Positions 8,017 to 16,973 of a stretch of DNA of 34,775 nucleotides are shown here, piece by piece. Each line of letters begins with the position of its first letter. Position 1 is the first letter of the stretch. The notes under the pieces are model-generated. The model was given only the letters and a program-made list of their open reading frames with translations, searched no databases and was not told the origin of the DNA. Made by a program: the position numbers and the translations under genes. This DNA is from Bdellovibrionales bacterium (lineage in GTDB: Bacteria > Bdellovibrionota > Bdellovibrionia > Bdellovibrionales > UBA1609), in contig JAKUPT010000025.1 in NCBI GenBank assembly GCA_022450595.1, positions 1-34,775 of the forward strand, in the 5' to 3' direction.

Positions 8017-9597
8017 ATGGCATCATCTACCCACAACTATTTAAATCATGAAAAAGGTTTGTGGTCTTGGCTAACAACCTTAGATCATAAGCGAATTGGA
8101 ATTATGTATATGATCACCGTTCTGTTGTTCTTTGCAATAGGTGGAACCTTTGCAATGCTTTTAAGAACAGAGCTGATTGCGCCAGGTGAGACAATATTTG
8201 GGGCACAACTATACAACCAAGCAATGACCTTTCATGGGGCCATTATGGTGTTTATGGTGATTATCCCAGGTATTCCTGCCTTTATTGGTAACTTTATTTT
8301 ACCATTACACATTGGTGCTAAGGACGTGGCCTTTCCAAGGCTGAACCTTCTAAGTTGGTACTGCTTGATTGTTGGTGCAGCGATCACTTTTGTATCTTTA
8401 ATCTACCATGGCTCAGACACAGGTTGGACATTCTACACCCCATACAGTATCGAAACCGACAACGGCACAACTTGGGTGGTGCTCGGTGCATTTGTTATGG
8501 GTTTTTCATCTATTCTTACAGGTGTAAACTTTGTAACAACTGTTCACAAACTTCGTTGTAAGGGTATGACCTTTTTCAGAATGCCACTTATGGTTTGGGG
8601 GTTGTACTCAACAGCCATTCTTCAAATATTAGCAACACCGGTTTTAGGTATCACGCTCTTACTCTTGGCTGCTGAGCGAATCTTAGGTGTTGGTATTTTT
8701 GATCCAAAACTTGGTGGAGACCCCGTTCTTTTCCAACACTTTTTCTGGTTTTACTCGCACCCTGCGGTTTACATTATGATTCTTCCAGCTATGGGTATTA
8801 TAAGTGAGTTAATCACAGCCTTTTCACGAAAAACAATTTTTGGATATAGAGCCATTGCCTTTTCAAGTATTGGTATTGCAGCAGTGAGTTTCTTTGTTTG
8901 GGGTCACCACATGTTTGTGAGTGGTCAGTCAGAGCTTGCGGGCGTGATTTTTTCTCTATTAACAATGCTTGTTGGTGTTCCAACTGCGATTAAAACTTTT
9001 AACTGGGTGGCCACCCTTTATAAGGGCTCCGTTCAGTTTCAATCTCCCATGCTGTATGCACTAGGGTTCTTGTTTTTATTCACTATTGGTGGTGTGACAG
9101 GAATTATGCTTGCAACTATTGGTATGGATGTTCACTTTCATGACACCTACTTTGTTGTAGCACACTTTCACTATGTGATGGTGGGTGGAACCTTGATGGC
9201 CATTATGGGTGGTATTTACTACTGGTTTCCAAAAATGTTCGGCAAAATGTACAATGAGCTGGCAGCACAACTTAGCTTTTTGTTTATCTTTATTGGTTTT
9301 AACGTGACATTCTTTCCTCAGTTTGTTCTTGGAGCCATGGGGATGCCGAGAAGATATTTTGATTACTTGCCAATTTATGAACCCTTAAATAAAATTTCTA
9401 CTTTCGGTGCATATATGATTGGTTTTGGGTTTTTAATTGGTCTTTATGTAATTATTGACGGATTATTAAAAGGTCCAAAAGCGTCTGATAACCCTTGGGG
9501 AGCAAAAACTCTTGAGTGGCAGACAGCTTCACCACCTCCACATGAAAACTTTTTAACAGAACCAGAAGTAACGGCAGGTCCTTATGAGTACAGATAA
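8017..9597 (+). CDS. coxA: Cytochrome c oxidase subunit I (A2-type haem-copper oxidase)
   Basis: The 526-residue catalytic subunit, with about 12 membrane helices, reduces oxygen to water and pumps protons. Haem and copper ligands are all visible: H73 (low-spin haem a), H248 and Y252 (CuB and the His-Tyr crosslink), H297 and H298 (CuB), H383 (haem a3) and H385 (haem a). The sequence around CuB is YSHPAVY (246-252). The glutamate of A1 oxidases (HPEVY) is therefore replaced by Ala, with Tyr-Ser just before the His, the signature of A2-type oxidases such as Thermus caa3. The stop overlaps the start of coxC by 14 nt. Confidence 0.97.
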   Translation: MASSTHNYLNHEKGLWSWLTTLDHKRIGIMYMITVLLFFAIGGTFAMLLRTELIAPGETIFGAQLYNQAMTFHGAIMVFMVIIPGIPAFIGNFILPLHIGAKDVAFPRLNLLSWYCLIVGAAITFVSLIYHGSDTGWTFYTPYSIETDNGTTWVVLGAFVMGFSSILTGVNFVTTVHKLRCKGMTFFRMPLMVWGLYSTAILQILATPVLGITLLLLAAERILGVGIFDPKLGGDPVLFQHFFWFYSHPAVYIMILPAMGIISELITAFSRKTIFGYRAIAFSSIGIAAVSFFVWGHHMFVSGQSELAGVIFSLLTMLVGVPTAIKTFNWVATLYKGSVQFQSPMLYALGFLFLFTIGGVTGIMLATIGMDVHFHDTYFVVAHFHYVMVGGTLMAIMGGIYYWFPKMFGKMYNELAAQLSFLFIFIGFNVTFFPQFVLGAMGMPRRYFDYLPIYEPLNKISTFGAYMIGFGFLIGLYVIIDGLLKGPKASDNPWGAKTLEWQTASPPPHENFLTEPEVTAGPYEYR

Positions 9598-10237
9598 CAC
9601 AGTCACAGCAGGTGGCCATAAACACGCTCATCACTTTAGAGATGGCTTACATGAGTTTGAAGCCAGTAAGTTTGGCGTATGGTTGTTTTTAGCCACAGAG
9701 ATTTTAATGTTTGGTGGATTATTTGTTGGATACTTTTTGTATCAATCACGATATCCCGAAATGTTTGTTGAAGGGGCAAGTTTTTTAGATTGGAGATACG
9801 GCTCTGTTAACACCATTGTTCTTTTGATCAGCTCTTTAACAATGGCTTTGTCCATTCATTATGCTCAGAAAAACAATAAAAAAGCCTGTGTGACAAACTT
9901 GGTGATCACTCTTGTTTGTGCCGGTGCATTTATGGTTATTAAGTATTTAGAGTACTCTCATAAGTTTCATTTAGGCCTATTTCCCGGAGAGGCGTTTAGC
10001 TATGCAGATGCTGTGGCTCCAAACTTGGCCATGTACTTTTCATTTTACTTTTTAATGACAGGTTTACATGGATCACACGTTTTAATTGGTATGGGGCTTA
10101 TTATTTGGGTGCTTATTAGAGCCAGTAAGGGTGAGTTCAATTCCGAGTATTACACACCACTTGAAGGTGTTGGTCTTTTTTGGCACTTAGTGGATTTAAT
10201 TTGGATTTACCTATTTCCGATACTGTATTTGATTTAA
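9584..10237 (+). CDS. coxC: Cytochrome c oxidase subunit III
   Basis: A 217-residue membrane protein of the CoxC/CtaE family with five predicted helices, the short bacterial form. The N-terminus is His-rich ([24 protein letters not shown]), and the [12 protein letters not shown] segment carries the conserved helix III glutamate. The end [17 protein letters not shown] is typical of the family. Subunit III stabilises subunit I and supports proton uptake. It overlaps coxA by 14 nt in a different frame, which suggests translational coupling. Confidence 0.95.
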   Translation: MSTDNTVTAGGHKHAHHFRDGLHEFEASKFGVWLFLATEILMFGGLFVGYFLYQSRYPEMFVEGASFLDWRYGSVNTIVLLISSLTMALSIHYAQKNNKKACVTNLVITLVCAGAFMVIKYLEYSHKFHLGLFPGEAFSYADAVAPNLAMYFSFYFLMTGLHGSHVLIGMGLIIWVLIRASKGEFNSEYYTPLEGVGLFWHLVDLIWIYLFPILYLI

Positions 10238-10248
10238 GGAGTAAAAGC

Positions 10249-10569
10249 ATGAGTCATGGACATCATATCATTCCAATGAAAGTTTTAATTAAAACAATTG
10301 TGGCTTTAGTAATTCTGACAGGCGTTACTGTAGTTGCTGCCCTTGATGTAGTGACTGCGACTATTGGAAGTCATGCAATTAACACATTAATTGCTATCTT
10401 AATTGCCTCAGTAAAAGCTTACTTAGTGGCCGCTTATTTTATGGGGTTAAAGTATGACAGCAGAACCCACACATTGGTTTTAATCTCTTCGGTGGGATTT
10501 GTTATTTTGCTCTATCTTTTTAGCGCAATAGATATATTTAGCCGAACGCCGATTGAAAGCACTTTATAA
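10249..10569 (+). CDS. coxD: Cytochrome c oxidase subunit IV (CtaF-like)
   Basis: A 106-residue protein from the ATG at 10249, preceded by AAGGAG that overlaps the coxC stop codon. An in-frame TTG at 10180 lies inside coxC and is unlikely. Three hydrophobic helices (about 11-32, 41-62 and 74-94) and the N-terminus SHGHHIIPMKVLIKTIVALVIL match the prokaryotic oxidase subunit IV/CtaF family, a small assembly or stability subunit of caa3 and bo3 oxidases. It is the last gene before the operon terminator. Confidence 0.88.
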   Translation: MSHGHHIIPMKVLIKTIVALVILTGVTVVAALDVVTATIGSHAINTLIAILIASVKAYLVAAYFMGLKYDSRTHTLVLISSVGFVILLYLFSAIDIFSRTPIESTL

Positions 10570-10601
10570 GCCTATAGTTTTATAGTTATTTCAACAAATC
10601 T

Positions 10602-10630
10602 AAAGCTCTCAGATTTGAGAGCTTTTTTAT
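10602..10630 (+). terminator. Intrinsic terminator of the oxidase operon
   Basis: AAAGCTCTCA (10602-10611), loop GATT and TGAGAGCTTT (10616-10625) form a perfect 10-bp stem that runs into T residues. It separates the oxidase operon from ctaB. Confidence 0.92.
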
Positions 10631-10668
10631 TATTCACTGCTTAAAAGTTGTGCTATTACAAAACCACT

Positions 10669-11538
10669 ATGAACGCCTATCTTCAATTAACTAAATTTGG
10701 AATTATTGTTTTTGTTCTTATTACTGGAGCTGCAGGCTTTGCATTAAGCTATCACTCTCATGAAAGTTTTGTGTGGGGCTCACTTTTTGTATTACTTCTG
10801 GGTTTGTATTTTTTAAGTGCTGGAAGTTTTGCTTTAAATCAAGCTCAAGAGTGGCAACTTGATCGAAAAATGCCACGAACTTTTTCTCGCCCCATTCCCA
10901 GTGGAATCATCTCGCCCTTTCAAGCGTACTTAATCGCTTTTATCTTTATAATCACTGGCTCATTTATGCTTTCGCTCTTAAGCCTGACCTCTATGGCCTT
11001 AGGTCTTTTTACGGTGGCTTTATATAATGGACTTTACACTTTGTACTGGAAAAAGAAGTGGGCTTTTGGAGCAGTTCCAGGGGCGATACCTGGAGCTATG
11101 CCAGTGGTGATTGGCTACTCCGCCAACCATGCCAATGTTTTTACGCCAGAGTGTATGTATTTATTTTTGATTATGTTTTTGTGGCAAATGCCGCACTTTT
11201 GGTCCCTGGCGATTCGTTACAAGGACGATTATAAAAAGGGAGGATTCCCAGTATTGCCAGCAGTCATTGGTGTGCCTAAGACGTTATTTCACATAGGTTT
11301 ATACACTTTCACATATATTGGCTTTGCTTTGGCCTCGCCCTGGTTTGTTCAAGCCCATGTGTCTTATATTGTGCTTGTCTTGCCATTTGCCTTTATGGTG
11401 CTTTGGGCTTTTTTCAAATATTATCAGGCTGGTGGCCATAAAAAATGGCTTCCATTTTTCTTATGGGTGAACTTCAGCCTAATTGCCTTTGTTGTAGCCC
11501 CGGTGATTGATAAATGGGTTTACCTTTTAAAGATATAA
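10669..11538 (+). CDS. ctaB: Protohaem IX farnesyltransferase (haem O synthase)
   Basis: A 289-residue UbiA-family membrane enzyme with about nine helices that transfers a farnesyl group from farnesyl diphosphate to haem B, giving haem O, the precursor of haem A for the neighbouring oxidase. The first prenyl-binding motif reads NQAQEWQLDRKMPRTFSRP, with Glu where many homologues have Asp. The second is LWQMPHFWSLAIRYKDDY...GGFPVLP. The ATG at 10669 is chosen over an in-frame TTG at 10648. No ribosome binding site precedes it; a TATTAC -10-like box at 10654-10659 lies 9 nt upstream, so the mRNA may be leaderless. Haem A synthase (CtaA) is not in this window. Confidence 0.95.
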   Translation: MNAYLQLTKFGIIVFVLITGAAGFALSYHSHESFVWGSLFVLLLGLYFLSAGSFALNQAQEWQLDRKMPRTFSRPIPSGIISPFQAYLIAFIFIITGSFMLSLLSLTSMALGLFTVALYNGLYTLYWKKKWAFGAVPGAIPGAMPVVIGYSANHANVFTPECMYLFLIMFLWQMPHFWSLAIRYKDDYKKGGFPVLPAVIGVPKTLFHIGLYTFTYIGFALASPWFVQAHVSYIVLVLPFAFMVLWAFFKYYQAGGHKKWLPFFLWVNFSLIAFVVAPVIDKWVYLLKI

Positions 11539-11555
11539 AATTGTTTAAATTTTAT
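11535..11555. other. AT-only inverted repeat spanning two convergent stop codons
   Basis: ATAAAATT (11535-11542), a five-base loop and AATTTTAT (11548-11555) pair perfectly. The repeat contains the ctaB stop (11536-11538) and the maiA stop (11545-11547). It may mark the end of both convergent transcripts, but with no GC pairs the hairpin would be weak. Confidence 0.3.
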
Positions 11556-12207
11556 AAGGCGAAGAGTAGTCCTCGGGAGTGTCTGGCTGATGTACTGGAT
11601 CGGCTTTAATAAACTCTTCTAACTTTAAACAGTTTTTCCAGATGCCTTGAATTTTAGGAAACTCATTTAAATCCACATTGTAGCGAAGGCTGTTGTAAAC
11701 CTGTGGAGCTAAAAACATATCGGCTGCGGTGACTTGGTCACCAAAACAGTACTTACCTGAGTTTTTATTTAGAAAACTCTCAAGAGCAAAAAAACCTTGT
11801 TCAATCCAGTGGTGTGACCAACTTTGAATTTCGTCTTGCTCAAAATGATATTTGTTTTTTAGATACTGTAAGACTCTAAGATTCTGTATGGGCTGAATGC
11901 CAGAGTTGATCACCTCACAAAACTCAACCACATGTTGACCAATGTCTTTAGGGAACAGCTCCGGGCCCTCAAAGTTCTGATCTAAATAGTAAAAAATAGC
12001 CATAGATTGAGTAAGGCACATTTTATTATGAATAAAGGTTGGGACCTGAGACAAAGCATTAAGCTTTTTATAATCATCCAAGTGCTGCTCTCCACCATCT
12101 TTAACTAAATGTACGGGTTGAATGGAGTAATTCACTTTTTTAAAGTTTAAAGCGATTCGAACTCTGTAAGCCGATGAACTTCTAAAATAGCTGTATAATT
12201 TAGTCAT
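11545..12207 (-). CDS. maiA: Maleylacetoacetate isomerase (zeta-class glutathione transferase fold)
   Basis: A 220-residue protein from the ATG at 12207 (GAGGA 8 nt upstream; an in-frame TTG at 12222 is less likely). The N-terminal thioredoxin-like domain starts MTKLYSYFRSSSAYRVRIAL, whose SSS-x-YRVRIAL is the zeta-class glutathione-binding motif. QVPTFI and TQSMAIFYYLDQ (the cis-Pro and SQSxAI-like motifs) follow. The helical C-terminal domain includes GDQVTAADMFLAPQVYN. The enzyme isomerises maleylacetoacetate to fumarylacetoacetate in tyrosine/homogentisate breakdown. The next step is encoded divergently by the gene at 12797, which supports the assignment. A generic glutathione transferase is the alternative. 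Confidence 0.85.
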   Translation of the reverse strand: MTKLYSYFRSSSAYRVRIALNFKKVNYSIQPVHLVKDGGEQHLDDYKKLNALSQVPTFIHNKMCLTQSMAIFYYLDQNFEGPELFPKDIGQHVVEFCEVINSGIQPIQNLRVLQYLKNKYHFEQDEIQSWSHHWIEQGFFALESFLNKNSGKYCFGDQVTAADMFLAPQVYNSLRYNVDLNEFPKIQGIWKNCLKLEEFIKADPVHQPDTPEDYSSPYKI

Positions 12208-12796
12208 ACGCTCGTTCCTCAAGTGGATTGGATTTATGACTAATATATATCATTCCTACAATTTTAAAATACCCTCAGCGTCTTATTCACAGATCTTCTA
12301 TGCCGCAAATGGAGGAGGACGGGGATTAAAGCTCATAAAATTTGCAGAGGTTAAATTTAATAACTGCTTACTTTAAGTCTTAAGCGCTGGCACTTTTGCA
12401 TATAAAGGCTTTTTTCTTCTGATAGGTAGTACCTATAAGGAGAATGGGAGGAGGGGCATTTCTTCTAGACGGTGGTTAGAAAGTGCACCTACTGCAAAAC
12501 TTAAAGTTTAGTGCTGTTATCTAAAATGTTGATTTTATTGGATTTTGATTTAACAAATTTTTATTTTATATCGGTTTTCTTCAAAAAAATGAATGGGCTT
12601 GCCTGAACTGGCTCAATGTCCAGTTCGAACGAGTTGAATTTTACATTATTTGGGGCTGGGGTAAAATACCAGAACGAGTAAAACATTGCAGTATGGTGCA
12701 GGAGAGGTTAATTTCTGGCGTGTGTGTTTAATATGCTTTAGGCCATTATGACATTTCTTTAAAAGGTCTAAGGCTCACAGCCGGAAGGAATTAATT
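12208..12796. promoter_or_regulatory. 589-bp intergenic region with operator-like palindromes between maiA and the FAH-family gene
   Basis: No convincing gene lies here. A 46-codon frame at 12236 has no good ribosome binding site and no recognisable content. Two perfect inverted repeats stand out. One is ATAGGTA-G-TACCTAT at 12422-12436. The other is GAACTGG (12605-12611) with CCAGTTC (12620-12626), and the right arm runs into the palindrome GTTCGAAC (12623-12630). Both are plausible operators for a divergently controlled tyrosine-degradation pair, or short hairpins in a long leader of the downstream gene. The length is large for so compact a genome. I could not match it to a known riboswitch or RNA. 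Confidence 0.35.
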
Positions 12797-13777
12797 ATGA
12801 AATTAGGAACTCTTAAAAGTAAGCAATCTAGAGATGGAGAATTGGTTGTTGTCAGTCAAGACAACAAAAAAGCTGTTAAGGTCAAAGACATTGCTTCAAG
12901 TCTGCTATTTGCTATGGATCACTGGAGTGAAGTGGAGCCTAAGCTTCAAGGGGTTTACCAAAAGCTTAATGCTGGTGATATGCCAGAGGCTTTTGATGTG
13001 GATCAAGCGCAGTTTCATTCGCCGCTTCCTAGAACTTTTCAGTGGGCTGATGGTTCGGCCTTTATTCATCATATTAAATTAGTGCGCATGGCAAGAAATG
13101 CTCCTTTGCCAGAAACTTTGGAGACTGTGCCTTTAATGTATCAAGGAGGCAGTGACAGTTTTCTTGCCCCAACACAAGACATTCCCCAAGTGGACTTTGA
13201 ACACGGAACTGACTTTGAAGGAGAAGTGGCTGTTGTGACAGGCGATGTTCCAATGGGGGTTTCTTCAGATGAGGCTTTAAAATACATACGATTATTTTTA
13301 ATCTGTAATGATGTTTCACTAAGAGGCCTTATCCCCGCTGAATTAAAGCAAGGATTTGGATTTTTTCAAAGTAAACCATCCAGCGCGTTTGCTCCTTTTG
13401 CCGTGACTCCAGAGGAGTTAGGCTCTGCTTGGAAAGAAGGCCGTGTTCATTTGCCTTTAAATGTTGATTACAATGGTGAGTTTTTTGGTAAGGCCAATGC
13501 TGGACAAATGCATTTTGATTTTGGACAACTCATTGCTCATGCGGCAATGACTCGCCCCTTGGCTGCAGGAACAATTATTGGCAGTGGAACAGTTTCAAAC
13601 GAAGACCCAAGTGTGGGAAGCAGTTGTTTGGCTGAAAAAAGAATGCTTGAAAAGATTAATGATGGTGAATTTAAAACACCTTTTATGAAGGTCGGCGACA
13701 CCATTAAAATGCAAATGTTTAGCGAAAATGGGGAAGATATCTTCGGAACTATTTTTCAAAAAGTAACAAAGGCATAA
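12797..13777 (+). CDS. Fumarylacetoacetate hydrolase family protein (probable fumarylacetoacetase)
   Basis: A 326-residue enzyme with GGAAGGA before the ATG. The C-terminal two-thirds has the FAH fold: the metal-binding DFEGEVAVV motif (about 138-146), NDVSLRGLIPAE, GFGFFQSKPSSAFAPFAVTP, and GTIIGSGTVSNEDP. The N-terminal part is the shorter cap domain seen in bacterial two-domain FAH proteins. The reaction expected from context is hydrolysis of fumarylacetoacetate to fumarate and acetoacetate, because maiA is divergent and next door. FAH-fold proteins also include other hydrolases and decarboxylases of beta-diketo acids, so the substrate is inferred. Confidence 0.85.
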   Translation: MKLGTLKSKQSRDGELVVVSQDNKKAVKVKDIASSLLFAMDHWSEVEPKLQGVYQKLNAGDMPEAFDVDQAQFHSPLPRTFQWADGSAFIHHIKLVRMARNAPLPETLETVPLMYQGGSDSFLAPTQDIPQVDFEHGTDFEGEVAVVTGDVPMGVSSDEALKYIRLFLICNDVSLRGLIPAELKQGFGFFQSKPSSAFAPFAVTPEELGSAWKEGRVHLPLNVDYNGEFFGKANAGQMHFDFGQLIAHAAMTRPLAAGTIIGSGTVSNEDPSVGSSCLAEKRMLEKINDGEFKTPFMKVGDTIKMQMFSENGEDIFGTIFQKVTKA

Positions 13778-13876
13778 AATTTTAAAACTATAATGCAAGG
13801 ATGCTTGTAGTGAAAAAACAAAATAGCTCCTGGCTTTGGAGCAAATAGGTCTTTTAACTTCGACAAGGAGGTCGTT

Positions 13877-15031
13877 GTGAGATGGGGATGGATCTTATCT
13901 GCACTACTATTTGTAGTCTCTAACTCTGCATTCGGGGATGCTGAGTTAAAAAGAGATTACTCAACACCAACTAGAGCTTTGGAGCCTTCACAGTATCCAA
14001 ATTTTTCAGATGACTTAAACTTTGAAGAAATGGATTTGGCATTAGACAGGCAAATCAAACGCTTTCAACAACGAGACTTAAGCGGAACCATTCAGTTTGG
14101 TTCAGAGCAGTACCCGCAACAAAAGCTTTTAGATACAATGTTGTCATTTAAAGCAGATGTTCAGCTTATGAGACAATGCCTGACCACAAAAACCAAAACA
14201 CAGTGTAATGAGTGGCTGGATCGTAGAATTAAAGAAAACTATGATGTTTTTGTGCCAGATATGGGAGACATCGATTATCAAGACACCGCCTTTGCTCACT
14301 TCACGGCTTACTATACGCCGACATTAAAAGCCTCTTACAGTAAAACAAAAGCAAAACCACATGCTATATACAGCATGCCGAAAGAGGGTTATCTACGCTC
14401 TAAAACTCGTGAAGAGATTGATTTTCTTGGAGCGCTTCGAGGTTATGGCTACGAGATGTTTTATACTAAAGATATGTTTGAGCTTTATTTAATGCAAATT
14501 GAAGGTGGTGGTAAGGTTGTTGTTGAATACGATGATGGCAGCACAAAAAGCTACTATTTAAGTTATGCAGGAACCAATAGAAAAGCTTGGCGTTTTATTT
14601 CAAAGTACATGTACGAACGGGGCATGATCAAAGATCGTAGTGTGGCTTCACAACGAAAGTATTTAAAAGAAAACCCTCGAGATTGGCGAAGAATCTATTC
14701 TTATTGTCCAAGCTATGTGTACTTTAAAGTGACTGAAGACCCACCACTTGGAAGTGATATGGTGTCTTTAACAGACAACCGCTCCATTGCCACCGATTAT
14801 CGTCGCTACAGCTTAAAGGGAACATTGAGTTTTATCAGAGGAAAACGCCCCAATCCTGTGGGCGAATCTGGTTACCGAGTTTTCTCAAGGTTTATGATTG
14901 ACCAAGACACTGGTGGAGCCATTAAAGGCAACGCACGCGCTGATCTTTATTTTGGTGAAGGTGCCTATGCCGAAAAAGCCGCCAACTCAGTTAACAACAG
15001 AGGCCAGATGTTTTTCTTATTAAAGAAATAA
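13877..15031 (+). CDS. mltA: Lytic murein transglycosylase A
   Basis: A 384-residue protein starting at GTG, with AAGGAGG 5 nt upstream. A Sec signal peptide (1-20, SNSAFG) has no lipobox Cys, so unlike E. coli MltA it should be soluble or loosely bound in the periplasm. The MltA double-psi-barrel domain includes HFTAYYTPTLKAS and the LYLMQIEGGGKV block. The C-terminal 3D domain reads MIDQDTGGAIKGNARADLYFGEG, with the catalytic Asp in ADLYFG and the other conserved Asp in DQDTGGA. It cleaves the MurNAc-GlcNAc bond of peptidoglycan to form 1,6-anhydro ends. A strong terminator follows. Confidence 0.95.
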   Translation: MRWGWILSALLFVVSNSAFGDAELKRDYSTPTRALEPSQYPNFSDDLNFEEMDLALDRQIKRFQQRDLSGTIQFGSEQYPQQKLLDTMLSFKADVQLMRQCLTTKTKTQCNEWLDRRIKENYDVFVPDMGDIDYQDTAFAHFTAYYTPTLKASYSKTKAKPHAIYSMPKEGYLRSKTREEIDFLGALRGYGYEMFYTKDMFELYLMQIEGGGKVVVEYDDGSTKSYYLSYAGTNRKAWRFISKYMYERGMIKDRSVASQRKYLKENPRDWRRIYSYCPSYVYFKVTEDPPLGSDMVSLTDNRSIATDYRRYSLKGTLSFIRGKRPNPVGESGYRVFSRFMIDQDTGGAIKGNARADLYFGEGAYAEKAANSVNNRGQMFFLLKK

Positions 15032-15054
15032 CTTTGCATATAAAATTTTAAGAG

Positions 15055-15091
15055 AAAAAAGCAAGCTACAATTTATTAGCTTGCTTTTTTT
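15055..15091 (+). terminator. Intrinsic terminator after mltA
   Basis: GCAAGCTA (15061-15068), an 8-nt loop and TAGCTTGC (15077-15084) form the stem, flanked by six A and seven T. It could work in both directions. Confidence 0.9.
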
Positions 15092-15107
15092 ATGTTATGG
15101 AATGAAG

Positions 15108-15289
15108 TTCTTAATTCTTAATTCTTAATTCTTAATTCTTAATTCTTAATTCTTAATTCTTAATTATTAATTCTTAATTCTTAATTATTAATTCTTAATT
15201 CTTAATTATTAATTCTTAATTCTTAATTCTTAATTCTTAATTCTTAATTCTTAATTCTTAATTCTTAATTCTTAATTCTTAATTCTTAA
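15108..15289. repeat. Heptanucleotide tandem repeat, 26 units of TTCTTAA
   Basis: I count 26 consecutive 7-bp units covering 182 bp. All read TTCTTAA except units 9, 12 and 15, which read TTATTAA, so the middle contains a 21-bp higher-order period. Every frame on both strands meets a stop at each 21 bp, so it is non-coding. It fills the space between the mltA terminator and the 3' end of the acetyltransferase gene, whose stop codon lies 6 bp beyond it, and would be in the 3' untranslated region of that gene's mRNA. Slippage should make copy number variable between strains. Confidence 0.98.
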
Positions 15290-15294
15290 TAAGC

Positions 15295-15846
15295 TTACAA
15301 CTTTTTTCCCATAAAGAAATAGTTCTCTGTTTGGCTTTCCGTGTTCACGTATCCTGTTTTTTTGTAAAAATTAATATTCAAAGCTTTAGGGTGGGTCACT
15401 ATGTGTGTTCCCTTAATATTAAGTGGCTTTAAACAGTCTTCAAAGTGGTGGACAAGCTGCTTTCCAATGCCCTTTCCCTGATAGTTGGGATGAACGTTAA
15501 TATGAAAATGAGCCGGATAGTTTTGGTAAAGATGTTGAAATAAAGTCATATAATTAAAATTTAAAGTGTTCATAGCATTTGAGGTGTCTGGGCAGCCAGT
15601 AAGGTAACCTGAAACCACATTGTTTTTATCTATACTAACAAGCGTGTACTCAGGGAATTGATCAAGGTAGGGCATAAGCCATTTTTCAGCAAACTCTTGT
15701 TTTTCAATGTCTGAATCAAAGTCTTTTTTTTGTGATGTTAAGTAAAATATGGTTTTTATTTGGGCTTTGATAAAACCAGTTTTGTCGTTTAAGTCTTTAT
15801 AGCTTAAAATAAAATTTTCTTGTTGTGTGGCTTGTGCAAAGTTCAT
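15295..15846 (-). CDS. GNAT-family N-acetyltransferase
   Basis: A 183-residue protein with AAGGAG 6 nt before its ATG. The acetyl-CoA-binding motif A reads HINVHPNYQGKGIGKQLVHH (Q-x-x-G-x-G/A pattern), and motif B includes NINFYKKTGYVNTE. This identifies the fold but not the substrate. It lies 10 bp downstream of a secreted polysaccharide deacetylase on the same strand and is very likely in its operon, so a role in amino-sugar or cell-wall metabolism is possible but unproved. Its 3' end abuts the heptanucleotide repeat. Confidence 0.85.
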   Translation of the reverse strand: MNFAQATQQENFILSYKDLNDKTGFIKAQIKTIFYLTSQKKDFDSDIEKQEFAEKWLMPYLDQFPEYTLVSIDKNNVVSGYLTGCPDTSNAMNTLNFNYMTLFQHLYQNYPAHFHINVHPNYQGKGIGKQLVHHFEDCLKPLNIKGTHIVTHPKALNINFYKKTGYVNTESQTENYFFMGKKL

Positions 15847-15856
15847 TAATAACTCC

Positions 15857-16867
15857 TTAGTTGCTTTTGAAAATTACTGTTTGAGCAGATCTAGAATTTA
15901 AATAATCGAGTAAATAGGGCAGCATATCTGCTGTTTGATTGTGAATATCATGCATTAAAATAATTCCAGAGGGCTTTTCTTTAATTTTTTTAATACTAAA
16001 TTTTAATAACTCTTCAGGATCTTTGATTTTCCAATCAAAGGTATCTATGTTCCAAAAAAAGCTAACCACATCTTTTTGACCTAGGTATTCCAACTGATCA
16101 AAATTATAAGCTCCATAGGGAAATCTAAAAAATGGTTCGCTGGGGCCGAGCACTTTTTCTATTTCACTGAAGGTGTTTTGTATTTGGCTTACAGCTTCTC
16201 CAAGGCTTAACTTTCTCATATCTGGGTGAGACCAAGAGTGGTTAGCAACCACATGTCCTTGTTGTTGAGTTTGCTTTAAAAGCTCGGGCCAGTACTGAAC
16301 ACGGTTTCCAACAATAAAAAATTGAGAAAGGATTTTATTATTTTCTAAGGTTTTAAGTATTCTGGGAGTGACTCTTGGGTGAGGGCCATCGTCAAATGTA
16401 AGTAGAAAATGGTTGTCAGAGAGCTGACCATCATAAAGAATCTTTCCACCTGTAGGGTCGACATAAAGCTCTTTAGAATTTATTTGAGGCTTTGAAGGCT
16501 TGTAGTTTTTTTTAATGTAATTATTTAACTTATTAGTTTTTAAATATCTAAAATTCACTAAATTTGTAGTCACTTTTGTGTGACAGGATTTAGAAATGGT
16601 TTTGTCAGCAATTAAAAAGCTATCTAAAAAGTACAACTCTAATGCTGGAAGTGATAACAATGATTTGCAATATTGATCTGTTGATTTTTTATTTAAAGCT
16701 GTATGATATAAGTCTTTAAGTTTGTGTGCTGGGTAATAGTCATTAAGTTTCCAATCGGAATATGAATTTGATTGATTATGTATGGTTAAAACTTTTTGAA
16801 TCTCGGCAGTAAAATTTATCTCGGCCGCGGCATGGAATAAAAATGCCCATAATAAAATAAGCAACAC
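15857..16867 (-). CDS. Secreted polysaccharide deacetylase (NodB domain, carbohydrate esterase 4)
   Basis: A 336-residue protein with an N-terminal signal peptide (LLILLWAFLFHAAA). The CE4 motifs occur in order: TFDDGPHPRVTPRIL (motif 1, catalytic Asp and metal Asp), NHSWSHPDM (motif 2, two metal His), RFPYGAYN (motif 3), and a final LMHDIHNQTAD (motif 5-like catalytic His). These enzymes remove acetyl groups from N-acetylglucosamine or N-acetylmuramic acid. Candidate substrates are the cell's own peptidoglycan or, if the organism is a predator, that of prey; the sequence does not choose. AAAGGAG is 3 nt before the GTG at 16867 and 6 nt before the TTG at 16864, so the start could be either. 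Confidence 0.9.
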   Translation of the reverse strand: MLLILLWAFLFHAAAEINFTAEIQKVLTIHNQSNSYSDWKLNDYYPAHKLKDLYHTALNKKSTDQYCKSLLSLPALELYFLDSFLIADKTISKSCHTKVTTNLVNFRYLKTNKLNNYIKKNYKPSKPQINSKELYVDPTGGKILYDGQLSDNHFLLTFDDGPHPRVTPRILKTLENNKILSQFFIVGNRVQYWPELLKQTQQQGHVVANHSWSHPDMRKLSLGEAVSQIQNTFSEIEKVLGPSEPFFRFPYGAYNFDQLEYLGQKDVVSFFWNIDTFDWKIKDPEELLKFSIKKIKEKPSGIILMHDIHNQTADMLPYLLDYLNSRSAQTVIFKSN

Positions 16868-16888
16868 TGACTCCTTTCAGTTCTTTTG

Positions 16889-16905
16889 TTTTGCATCTTG
16901 CAAAA
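16889..16905. promoter_or_regulatory. 17-bp palindrome between the divergent deacetylase and purN genes
   Basis: TTTTGCA, centre TCT and TGCAAAA make a perfect 7-bp inverted repeat in the divergent intergenic region, just upstream of the deacetylase ribosome binding site. It has the size and symmetry of an operator for a dimeric repressor. No regulator for it can be named. Confidence 0.35.
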
Positions 16906-16973
16906 AACCCAATAAATAGTATGCCCTTTAAAAATAATATCTGTTAAGATAAAAAAGATTTTTGGGAAGTGAT

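Noticed and set aside
12236-12376. 46-codon frame in the region between maiA and the FAH-family gene
   Set aside because: No convincing ribosome binding site or recognisable content; probably chance.
13826-13842. Hairpin GCTCC/GGAGC as a terminator before mltA
   Set aside because: The stem is short and no U-tract follows; it may be incidental.
15108-15289. CRISPR array
   Set aside because: The units are contiguous 7-mers without spacers, and no cas genes are present.
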